A stretch of 64,000 nucleotides of DNA from Exophiala sp. HKRS030 (Eukaryota; Ascomycota; Eurotiomycetes; Chaetothyriales; Herpotrichiellaceae), in contig JAHWDD010000007.1 in NCBI GenBank assembly GCA_023897205.1, forward strand, positions 1,860,001 through 1,924,000, written 5' to 3'. Below are positions 55,353 to 64,000 of this stretch, piece after piece. The first letter of the stretch is position 1. Each line of letters starts with the position of its first letter. The notes below the pieces were generated by a model. That model was not told where the DNA came from, ran no database searches, and saw only the letters and a list, made by a program, of their open reading frames with translations. Made by a program: the position numbers and the translations under genes.

Positions 55353-58017
55353 TCAAGGATGTGTCGAGTCCGATGCTGGTTGGTGACATGCCAATCCATC
55401 CCAGTACCCATACGGTGCAAATGCGTCAGTTAAGGAGTCTTGGAATATGTTTTCGAAAGTATCGAAATCCAGTTCCTGCGCCCAACAATCCTCAGGCATG
55501 ATTCCCCCGCGGGAATCTACTGTCTGCGACTCCGTGGCGCCCATATAAGAACGCAAATTATGCAGCGTCGGGCTCAGTAGACCGTCCAAACCATTGCAGG
55601 CAATATCAGATGTGCCCTCGCCGGACCGTACGGTCGCTTGATCTGATAGACGAGCAATTGGGCCACTAGACTGCGGCTGGCTACCACATGGCTTTCCACA
55701 TGGCGGACTACACTCAAAGCACCGATCGCGACCTGTCAAGCGGCGAAGAACCTTGTCAAAGACTCGCAGGACCCAACCAGCTGCGGGCCACAATTTTGAG
55801 AGCTCGCTCAGCGCCAGCATGCACTGCCTAGCTCGATTTTCTGCCAGCTGACTGCTTACCAGCTGCCGACTACCAATGATCAGGGAGTGGATCGAAAGTG
55901 CACCAAACAAGGTCGGGATTCTGAAAACCATCTTCGTGTCAGTCCCCTCGACCTTGGACTCAGATCTTTAATGGTAACTCACATATGTACTTGAGCATAT
56001 CGGAGAGTGTCGGAACTCAGCAGGTCTTCAGCAAGGCGAGTAACGGCATCGGTGCTGCTTCGTACCGTTATATCTCGCTCAGAGTCTTGCCGAGTTACAC
56101 TTTCGATGGTGCGTGGTCTGCAGAACAGAATGAGAGCATTGCTGCTTACAGATTAGCCGGAGGCCACAAGATGTACAGAAGCACGTACTGATAGCTCAAG
56201 TGTAACATGCAGGCCCAGAAACCTGGTTCTGTGGACTGCTTGAATGGTCTTTGAAACATGTCCAGTGGAAGGGCACACTGCCATTGTTGAAAATCAGCGG
56301 CAAGAAGCTTGGATGCTTCATCATCCCACGCACGCCCAGGCGTATACCCGATGGATAGGACCCGACCCACTCAACTGCAATCAGCTTCTTCATATCTGGT
56401 GAAGGGGGGGCTAACGTACGTAGAAATGCCAGGCGGACGAGTTCGACAAAATATGAGACGTGGTATGCTTCCTGTGTGCCGACCAACTCTGCCTGTACGC
56501 TTGATGGATGTTGATCTCGGAAGTCCTCCTCAGTCAGCATTTTGACGTCACAATCTTCGTCGCGAATTCGTGAAGGTCGCCCTAATGAAGAGGCTATATG
56601 CCGATCCCGTGTCTGAGATAGATCAGTTTGCGGCCACTATCGTGAAATACATTGAATCATGTGCGCGGGGGGCAAGGTATGATGAGATTCCCACTGACAT
56701 AGATTGACCACCATACCCTCCTCCACAAGGATCTCCGCTTCGGGCTGAGGTTTGATCGTGCGGTTCTGTGATGGCGGTCAACCAAGGGTCTGCTATGACA
56801 AATGTCTCGCACTAGAAAAAGCCTACGTGCGGTGCAATCCGAGGCCTTGGGCAAGGCTGATGGCGGCGCCGAGCCAGAACCAAGAATCTTTTTGATCTTC
56901 CGGGTATGCCCACCAGAAGGAGAGCAAGAAGAGGACAGACGTCAAAGTGACTTGATCTTGCTCGTAATCGGCATCATACAATGCTTTGGCTCGTTTGTAG
57001 AACGTCCGCCGGGCATGAAGCCGATCGGGCAACCCTGCTCTCGCAAGGAGAGATTCGTCGCACACCGTCGTCGCAAGAAACAACAGAGTCTGAAGAAGCA
57101 ACAGCGATGATTGACCTCTTTGATACTGTGCGGCAAAACCGGTTCGATCGAGGACTGGAAAGCCAGGATAAAAGTATTTGAAAAAGTTCCGGATTAATTC
57201 GTCGCGGATTTCCTTCTCAGGGAGGTCCAGCGCACCCACAGCTCTCAGCCTTTCAATGTCATCCTGATTGAGGTGGGAGATCGGGAATCCCCCGACTTTA
57301 GCAGGGACAGGGTGGTGTAGTCGGACAATCGGTCGTCTCCCATCAAGACTGCAGATGGTGTTGATGATGAAGCCCATGGGTAACGCTTCGCCAAAGAACA
57401 ACATACGGGCTTGGTCCGGAACAGAGTTAGCATTTTGGGCAAGCAGTTCCGGCTCCGTCATGCGAGCAAAGAGCATTTCTGGACCATCAACTTGTCCAAG
57501 GGTTTCTTTCTCATTTGTGGTGGTTGTAGTCGTGGTCACGGTGTGGTTGTCCTGGACTTGACCTTCATTCGCTCGGGGACTGAACAGTATTGGCTCTGAA
57601 ACAGTGCCTGACACAGATACTGACGGCGCCGCGGCATCCGTTCCCCCTCTGGAGAACACGGTTGAGCGCGCGGTGTACTGTGTCTTTGTCACGTTGCTTG
57701 TACGGCTCGACGCTGAGTCGGTCTTGTCTTTGAGGTTGGATCCTCGGACGTACCTGCAGCTGTGTGAGGCCTATAGTATCTATAGCCGGCTTGATGATCA
57801 CCACTTACTTTCCACGCTTTGAACTGATCAGTTCACAAGGGACATTTCGTGTCCGGCACTGCCAACATGGCTTTTGCTGCATCACATCACACTTAACACG
57901 ACGTGCATTGCAATGTTTGCATGCCGTTCTTGTCCTCGCACCGGCAGGTTGAGAGGCTGACGGTGACTTTGGCGGCTCGGTTTGAACATGTAAGTTGGCC
58001 TTGCTGCTGTTTGTCAT
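55353..58017 (-). CDS. Zn2Cys6 transcription factor, CTF1-like
   Basis: Seven exons: 57809-58017, 56827-57753, 56699-56765, 56420-56612, 56150-56369, 55983-56117 and 55353-55920, 772 residues from the ATG at 58015-58017. The binuclear zinc cluster Cys are at 33, 36, 43, 51, 54 and 61 (CKHCNARRVKC, CWQCRTRNVPC). A Thr/Ser linker precedes the fungal-specific middle domain: FFKYFYPGFPVLDRTGF, LFLATTVCDESLLARAGL and, across a junction, RRSLWRRVWWSIY-TRDRHIA. The last exons read AQVHI-IPTLFGALSIHSL. Each junction was fixed by these family blocks. Middle-domain features resemble cutinase regulator CTF1 and its fatty-acid-responsive relatives. It probably controls the flanking Baeyer-Villiger and lactonase genes. 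The 67-base third exon is easily missed. Confidence 0.88.
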
Positions 58018-58577
58018 CGTGGGATGAGTGATTCGACGTTTCAGACCCAAGGTCTTAGGTTGGAGCTTGAAGAAGCAGTGACGAAGGGAGAGGAGGTGGG
58101 CTCTTTCAAACCCGGCCTAGCAAAATGTTCGGAAGAATTGGTCATGCCTAGAACAAGGGTCTAGGAAAACCGTCGGGTGGCAAGCGAAGAGCGCTCCACT
58201 GCCACTATGGAGACGTCGTAAAGTGTAGTACGGCTGGCTTTTCCATGGAGGCTCCCAATCCCGAGGACGGAGCCCTAATAGTCTATTCAGTTAGTTATTT
58301 CAAGTCTACGTAGCTGCTATTTGGCTTGCTGGTACAGTGAGGAAAGCATAGAAGACATGGCTTGACAGCCAGCCATCTTGTGAGTTGTGTAACTACATAA
58401 CTCGACTTAGGACTCCGAGGTTCCGAGGTATATCTACCCGCAGAAACGCATGCGAGCCTGGACGGCAAACGGTATGCGAGTTCTCTGGCAAGTACCTATA
58501 CCCAAGATAACCTCATATGTTCAGAAGGCAGCGGAGTATGCCTCTTGCATGGGTGAAACGAATACGAGTTCCGTCGC
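58018..58577. other. Promoter region of the CTF1-like gene
   Basis: 560 bases between the regulator start and the lactonase stop on the same strand. No gene is seen. Confidence 0.6.
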
Positions 58578-59649
58578 TCACTGGTAGACCTGCCCGAAAT
58601 GCTTCGCCGCCACCTCCAGGTCATGCCCAAAGATTAATTGCGCGTTGAATAGGCGTTGCAGCCTCTTAATCATGGCCGAACTCTTAATCCACGCCGTATG
58701 ATCTCGAGCCAGCCAGCCCTGAGGATGGCTTTCCGTGTAGTTTTCCGCCGCGTGGAACTGGTCCGTGGTCCAAATAAAGGTGCCCGAATTCTCCAGATTG
58801 ACCTGCATGACTACCAATCCCGGCGTATGGCCTGGACTGTGGTGGAGAGTGATGCCCTGGAATAAATCGAGATGGGTATCGGTGAAAGTGCTCCAATTCA
58901 GCTTGTCAAGGCTAATATAATGATGTTGGTAAACGCCTCGATCAGCCCCCGTGCCAACGGCCCAGCAGGCGTGTTTGAATTCCTCTTCGTGCACATAGAT
59001 GGGTACATCAGTCCCTACGAAATGTTCCAAACCTCCCGCATGGTCTAGGTGAAGATGTCCCATGATGATTGCTCGGACGTCTTGTATATCGTTGCCCGTT
59101 GCTCGAATCGCCGCTGGTAATTTTTGTGATTCCCGATACTCGACGCGTGGGAACACGTCGGTCAGAGGAGCGCCCCATTCCTACAACAAAGAGCAGAGCA
59201 AGATCGCGTTAAAAAGCTGAAACTCGTAAGATGGACAGGTGGTGGAGGTGGGCTGTCGGGTGTTGTGGTCAAGACTCAACTTACAGAATCGACATCTTCA
59301 GCGCACCCAGTCTCGAACAAAATGAGTCCCAGTCCAGGATATTCGATCAAGGCCGCGATACAGATCATGGTGCGTCTCTTGTTCTCGGGATTTTTCTTGC
59401 TCAAAGTACTGGTATTGCCTCCTCGGAAAAACCTATGACCCACAACATCGATTTTGAATCAGTCATAATGCTCACTTCTCACCAACAGAAGGAAATGTGG
59501 GCATTGGGCTTCACTCACCATCCTTCATCAGCCTCCAGTCGTCCCAAATCCAATAAATGCATCTTTGTTCCCGGCGGACAGTTCAAAGCCGGAACACCGG
59601 CTCTCGGGATCCACGCCAGAGCACCTTGACTGGAGTCCAGGTTCGTCAT
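58578..59649 (-). CDS. Metallo-beta-lactamase-fold lactonase (AHL lactonase-like)
   Basis: Three exons, 59519-59649, 59285-59432 and 58578-59180, 293 residues from the ATG at 59647-59649. Splicing restores the family N-terminus PPGTKMHLLDLGRLEADEGW-FFRGGNTST. Metal ligands: HLHLDH at 135-140, His211 (HHSPGHTPG), Asp233 (TTDQFH) and His279 (IFGHD), a complete dinuclear set. The closest characterised group is N-acyl-homoserine-lactone hydrolases (AiiA/AttM type). Fungal members act on various gamma- to epsilon-lactones. Position beside a Baeyer-Villiger monooxygenase suggests it opens the lactone that enzyme makes. It shares a divergent promoter with the SDR at 60521. Two of three introns positions were invisible without splicing because each exon is short. 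Confidence 0.9.
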
Positions 59650-60520
59650 CTTTCAGATCAAGTAATGCCAGACCTGTCCACTGGCGGAGGAGAGTATTTG
59701 CGAAAGTTGGGATGGCACTTCGAAGTGTCGAACCAGCGCCTGTGTTTTCAGGATCGAGTCACAACCTTAGCCAAAGACACTGTGGTTGAAAGGCTGAAGG
59801 TTTGGGGGAAGCAATTTGGCACAGTACATTCTTGTGTTTCGGGCCATCGCTATCGTTCTCTGCTTGCGTGTCTTCTTTCCAGAATACATTCATCAAGTCA
59901 CCGAGAGCATCAACAGCCAGACCACGTTCCGCGGCATACCACCGAGGTAGCTGCCATGGGGCGGAGGCATGCTGATGATTGACATTCTTCGACGGGGACA
60001 AGGTGATGAACACGTCGGAGTCTGGGCTCAATATACCTTGGCCAATCACGGCTTGAGGGGAACCGCAAGATGAACTGCTAATCAGACCAATTAACGAATA
60101 TTGGTTAGTGGCTGGTGACGCCCCGTGTGCCTTTCCCAGTGCCCCCTTTTTCCCGCCTCTAACTCGCCTCCGCACTGTGGGCTTCATATCTAACCAGACC
60201 ACGGTCACCGCGGAACCGCACTCTGTCGAGAGAGGATGGATGAATTCTCCAGCTTCACTGGAGTTGTGAGCAGTCCGTCAAAGAGCAGGGTTTTGTTCGT
60301 ATCATACGGAGAAGGTAGTCACACTTCGACGGCCTCCCGCAGAAGCCCCTAGTGTGTTAGATAGTCCTCAGCACTGGAAATCATCTCGTACTGGCACCCA
60401 TATCGGCTTTATGCTTGACTTTAACATAAAGAAAAGGGAGGCTAAATATCTACAAGTGTGCCATGGAGACTCCAACGGCATCTGGAGACCACAATCCAAA
60501 AGATCCACGAGAGACACAGC
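59650..60520. promoter_or_regulatory. Divergent promoter of lactonase and SDR with candidate control sites
   Basis: Two CCAAT boxes face each other: ACCAAT (60086-60091) and ATTGGT (60100-60105), 8 bases apart. CGGTCACCG (60202-60210) is followed at once by CGGAACCG (60211-60218), two CGG/CCG palindromes of the kind bound by Zn2Cys6 dimers. The AlcR core CCGCA occurs at 60063, 60170 and 60216. Three copies of a 5-mer are only mildly more than chance (about 1.7 expected on both strands), so the CGG palindromes are the stronger signal. Confidence 0.45.
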
Positions 60521-61534
60521 ATGGCACCCCATTTGAAAACCGCCATTGTGACAGGTAAGGAGCTTGCCTCTCTCTCTTTTGCATGATGGCTCGACAGCTT
60601 GTTGACCAGCCTCACAGGTGCTTGTAGTGGCATGGGCCTGGCCCTAACACAGCATCTGCTCTCCAAGCCGGATTGGAAAGTCGTCGTGGCGGACGTAAGG
60701 CCGGAGCAATATCGAAAGATCGAATCAACTCTGAATTCGGAGCGGCACATCTTTGTGCACGCCGACGTGGGATCATGGGAGTCGCAAGCCCAACTGTACC
60801 AGAGGGCTTTCGATTGGAGTGGCGGACGCCTGGACTTTCTTGCCGCAAACGCAGGAGTTGTACGCGTGGAACCGCTGGCGGTAACCACCGTTGGTGACCT
60901 TGACAGCAAGCCGACCAAGCCGGAGATGCTCACCACCCAGATCAATCAGATCGGCGTCTACTACGGCTTGTTATGGTTTATCCATTACGTGCGGCGATCC
61001 AAGAAAGCCCACGCTGACAAGAATGGCGACTACAAGCCCAAAGCAGTCCTGATGTCGTCTTGCACTGCCATCTACCCCTTCCCGTGCGCCGTCGAATATG
61101 CCATGACCAAGGCAGCTGTGCTGTCGCTGACCCGCAGCACCGCTCACTTCCTATACAAGAGCGACGGCATCGCTTTGAACTGTCTGATGCCGAACTACGT
61201 CAATACCCAGCACTATTCGGACGAAACTTGCGACAGATGGGGCCCCGACTGGTTGACACCCTACTCTACCATTCTCCGGGCCTACGACGAGTTGATCTCT
61301 GAGGACGGCACTGTGGTTCAGGACGGCAAAAGCTCCGGAACGCCAGGCGTCATCAAGGTTGGTCAATCAGTTGAGTGTTCGGTACTCAATCTGCACTATA
61401 GACACGCGCAGCCTTTTGTCGACGAGAAAGCCGAATTCGTCATTTTGGAAAGCAGCAAGCCGGAAGGTGAATGGTTCAATACCTTCTTATCCCCTATGAC
61501 CAAGTATAAAGCCACGGCTACCATCCAGAACTGA
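60521..61534 (+). CDS. Short-chain dehydrogenase (15-PGDH-like)
   Basis: Two exons, 60521-60554 and 60618-61534, 316 residues. The intron cuts the cofactor motif: MAPHLKTAIVT-GACSGMG gives TGACSGMG at 11-18. Asp at ADVRP suggests NAD use. NAG is at 89-91 and the catalytic Tyr172/Lys176 lie in YAMTK, with Ser158-Ser159 before. It has an unusually long insertion after NAG (VTTVGDLDSKPTKPEMLTT) and a C-terminal region beyond the usual SDR end, as in fungal 15-hydroxyprostaglandin-dehydrogenase-like proteins. It is likely the alcohol-to-ketone step of the cluster, or oxidation of the hydroxy acid released by the lactonase. Convergent with the AlcR-like gene (182 bases between stops). Confidence 0.9.
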
Positions 61535-61716
61535 GCTCCACGATCACGAACAATCTCTGAGCGATTTGGATAGTATCTGGTGACGCCACTTTGCCCTCAG
61601 AAAATGAATGGACCCATCATTCTTGTGATGGTCAAAAGAAGGACTCTGTGGATGACTGAACCTCCTGCAAGTAACGTAGCCTGGCCTCGCCACTCAAGAA
61701 CTTGGGGACGTCTGGA

Positions 61717-64000
61717 TCAAAAAAGAGGGTCACTATAGCTAAGATGGTCGTACAAGAATGAATAGTCATAGGTAGCACCCTGGCCCCAGCTTCGCCATCC
61801 AAGGCCGCCAGGCTGCGTTTGAAGTGATGTGTCCATCTTCAATTCTTGGAGGCGCGAATCCATGGAGATGGCGGTGCACATGATGTGATCCGAACGACCG
61901 CCCAAGTATTTCAGGGCCTCAATGCAACCCGATGCATTTTCGATCAAATCCAGAATGTTTGTGTTTGTCCTAAGCCAGACCAGCTGATCAGGATTGAGAC
62001 TGGGCTCTTTGGTGCACGTAATCCAAAAGAGCAGAATCTCACAGGACCTTGTGATACTTTGGTAGAGTACCTCCGACCATGGCTCAGTAGTCAGTGCACC
62101 TTTGTCAGCAAAGAAAAAGAACTTGTCCTCATGTGCACAGCTCATGCTGCAAAAGTCGGGCAGGATTGCTACGCTGGCCACTCTCGATATGGCATAAGCG
62201 TTATCTTTTCGAAGGCCCCAAACCAAAGCAGACGATTGGCGCAGCGAGCGCTGAACGGATTCGGATTGGCCAGTCTCATCAATAAGTTCGATATGACGAG
62301 CCAGGATCAGGCAAGCCAAATGCCAATGACTACATATCATGAGATACCATGACTTGAGCTTCAAGGACAGTTGGGCAAGGTGAACCCTACAATCCTCGAG
62401 AAATTCGGCATACTGCTTCGTCACATATTGGTAGATTTGGCACGTTTCCCCAATGTGTTTTTCGAGGTCGTACGGGGCCGAGGCACTGGCTGTACTGGTC
62501 TGTATGACGGGTAACCTCCGCCAAAGAAGATTCTTCAGTGCGAGGACCTCCTGCAGCACTCGTGCCGCCACCTCGTCCGTCCATGGCCATCGTGGAGCTG
62601 CCATACCAAACTTACAGACCGATTCGGGAGCCAGAGAATCCCACATGCTCACTGCTCGATTTGCACTGAACACCGCCTCCGAGGCGGAATACTCTGACGG
62701 CTCCACATCCTCGATCTCAAAGACGGATTCCTGGTCGGGAATGACTGGAAGCCGGTCTTTCATGACTGCCGTTGTGGTGTCACACATGACTCCGAAACGA
62801 AACATGACACTGAAAGCCAGATAGCCTTGCCGAGGAATGGATTTCGGTAACACGAGCCCTCTCCGTGGAATAGAATCGGCGGCTTTGTTCGCCGTTGCAA
62901 CGATGTCTCTCTTCCAGGAGAGAAGCTGTCGGACCGCAAGTACGGTATGATCAAGAGGACTGTGAGCCCCAGGCGACCGTGGTGAAGTGGATTCTTGGTG
63001 AGTTGGACTCGTGCCAAAAGGGTTCTTGTCGGCAACCCGAGGTTTGCGAAACCATGAGAATAACAGCTGTGCGAGGATCACTTGAAACGATTTGAGACCC
63101 AGACAGCTGTGAAGCGCATCCTCAGCCTCTCGCTGCAATTCTTGCTGCAAAGGGGATTGGACATCTCCAAATTTTATCCCAGCAGTGTGAATGGCCCACT
63201 GATCTGTGAATTCTGCGGACTTGGCTTGGTCTGGCTGAAGCCATTGGCTGGCAAACGCCATGACAGCGTATGTGAAAGCATTTGAAGCTTTGTCACTGTC
63301 TTGCTGACTGAGAGGTTGCCTGCGAAGCGGGTCGAGCATCTTGTCGAGATTTTTGGCCAGTTGCAAGAAACTGAAGCTCCCACGGAGCGGGGTGTGGTCT
63401 TGCATATATCGCCAGTTCCATCCTTGAAAGTAGAGTGAAGGGATGTTCTCAAAACTTTCGAGATATATTTGGAGGAGCTTTCTGGAAATCAGACCTTTGG
63501 TGTAGCTCTGTACTAGCTGGAACTCCTGGCTACTGACTTCTACTTCCCTCGATGGAGTGGAAAGGCCTATGGGAGAGTAATGGACAGGCTGGTAAATCGA
63601 TCGATCTGCTTCAAACGAGCCATGAGGCGCGCCTCGGATCTCTGCGGCATGGCCTGGACCTGCAGTGGCGGTTGTCACGTACTCTTCTATGCCCTTTGGA
63701 ATTTCGGTGGACAATGTGTAACCGAAACTTGGTAGATGAGCGCGCCATGATGACGATGATGATGATGGCGGTTCCCAGGTGTCAAAGGTCATCACAGTCC
63801 CTGCCTCGTCGAGCCTTTTCGACAGTAGGAAGCCTTCTTCTCCACTAACGTCAGAAGTCGGAATTTCGGACGGACTAGTAACCAGCCAATGAAAGGATTG
63901 AGGCGCGCAGTCAAATGTGTGAGCGGTTGTTCCCAACATATCGCCTGTCCAGGGAAGAGAACCACTGTCAATCGCTAAATCAGTGGAGCCCACATCCTGC
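61717..64000 (-). CDS. AlcR-like fungal transcription factor, C-terminal part (runs off window)
   Basis: An open frame of 761 codons reaches the right edge without a stop; no upstream ATG is in view, so the start and the expected Zn2Cys6 cluster lie outside. The visible part has a Ser/Thr/Pro-rich N-terminal region, then LLQIYLESFENIPSLYFQGW, a helical block KASNAFTYAVMAFASQWLQP and EDALHSCLGLKSFQVILAQL, which resemble AlcR, the Aspergillus nidulans ethanol regulator, and its many paralogues (AVMAFASQW is characteristic). The C-terminus is WRSWGQGATYDYSF. No intron in the visible 2.3 kb. It could be the ketone- or alcohol-sensing activator of the adjacent enzymes. Identity as a DNA-binding protein depends on the unseen N-terminus. 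Confidence 0.75.
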   Translation of the reverse strand, partial: QDVGSTDLAIDSGSLPWTGDMLGTTAHTFDCAPQSFHWLVTSPSEIPTSDVSGEEGFLLSKRLDEAGTVMTFDTWEPPSSSSSSWRAHLPSFGYTLSTEIPKGIEEYVTTATAGPGHAAEIRGAPHGSFEADRSIYQPVHYSPIGLSTPSREVEVSSQEFQLVQSYTKGLISRKLLQIYLESFENIPSLYFQGWNWRYMQDHTPLRGSFSFLQLAKNLDKMLDPLRRQPLSQQDSDKASNAFTYAVMAFASQWLQPDQAKSAEFTDQWAIHTAGIKFGDVQSPLQQELQREAEDALHSCLGLKSFQVILAQLLFSWFRKPRVADKNPFGTSPTHQESTSPRSPGAHSPLDHTVLAVRQLLSWKRDIVATANKAADSIPRRGLVLPKSIPRQGYLAFSVMFRFGVMCDTTTAVMKDRLPVIPDQESVFEIEDVEPSEYSASEAVFSANRAVSMWDSLAPESVCKFGMAAPRWPWTDEVAARVLQEVLALKNLLWRRLPVIQTSTASASAPYDLEKHIGETCQIYQYVTKQYAEFLEDCRVHLAQLSLKLKSWYLMICSHWHLACLILARHIELIDETGQSESVQRSLRQSSALVWGLRKDNAYAISRVASVAILPDFCSMSCAHEDKFFFFADKGALTTEPWSEVLYQSITRSCEILLFWITCTKEPSLNPDQLVWLRTNTNILDLIENASGCIEALKYLGGRSDHIMCTAISMDSRLQELKMDTSLQTQPGGLGWRSWGQGATYDYSFLYDHLSYSDPLF

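Overview
The window is nuclear DNA of a filamentous ascomycete (Pezizomycotina). The evidence is protein genes split by short introns (about 50-240 bases, GTAAGT-like donors, CTRAY branch points, YAG acceptors), no operons, CT-rich promoters, and fungal-specific families: Spt20, SIT siderophore transporters, Zn2Cys6 regulators and ACS-type permeases. The family mix (transporters, dehydrogenases, a Baeyer-Villiger enzyme) would suit Eurotiomycetes such as Chaetothyriales, but that placement is inference. Exon structures below were built by hand from splice signals and reading-frame continuity. No tRNA, rRNA, CRISPR array or intact transposon was recognised.

Layout. 1-10.9 kb: a gene cut by the left edge, an ACS-family permease (+), a SIT siderophore transporter (-) convergent to it, and an unknown 459-residue protein (-). 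10.9-14.6 kb: a long gene-poor stretch with a perfect hairpin. 14.6-28.5 kb: a housekeeping block with an RBM39/Rsd1 splicing factor, a PHD-finger protein, ribosomal proteins uS8 and eS25 in tandem, a MAPR/cytochrome-b5-like membrane protein divergent from a Pex22-like protein, and SAGA subunit Spt20. 29.5-42 kb: membrane proteins, namely an acyltransferase-3 enzyme, an ArsB/NhaD-type permease, a multi-span protein of unknown function and a DxxxD (Mn-type) cation diffusion facilitator. 42-52.3 kb: an accessory, partly AT-rich region where intact genes (zinc alcohol dehydrogenase, NTF2-like protein, SDR) alternate with at least four gene relics (SDR, KilA-N/APSES-like, ferric reductase, MFS efflux pump). 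52.6-64 kb: a compact cluster of Baeyer-Villiger monooxygenase, CTF1-like Zn2Cys6 regulator, metallo-beta-lactamase-fold lactonase, SDR, and an AlcR-like regulator running off the right edge.

The right-hand cluster is the most interesting part. SDR or alcohol dehydrogenase (alcohol to ketone), Baeyer-Villiger monooxygenase (ketone to ester or lactone) and lactonase-type hydrolase (lactone to hydroxy acid) form a logical catabolic sequence with two dedicated regulators. The lactonase and SDR share a divergent promoter with paired CCAAT boxes and CGG/CCG palindromes. The substrate cannot be read from sequence. A decayed MFS pump beside the cluster suggests it once had its own transporter.
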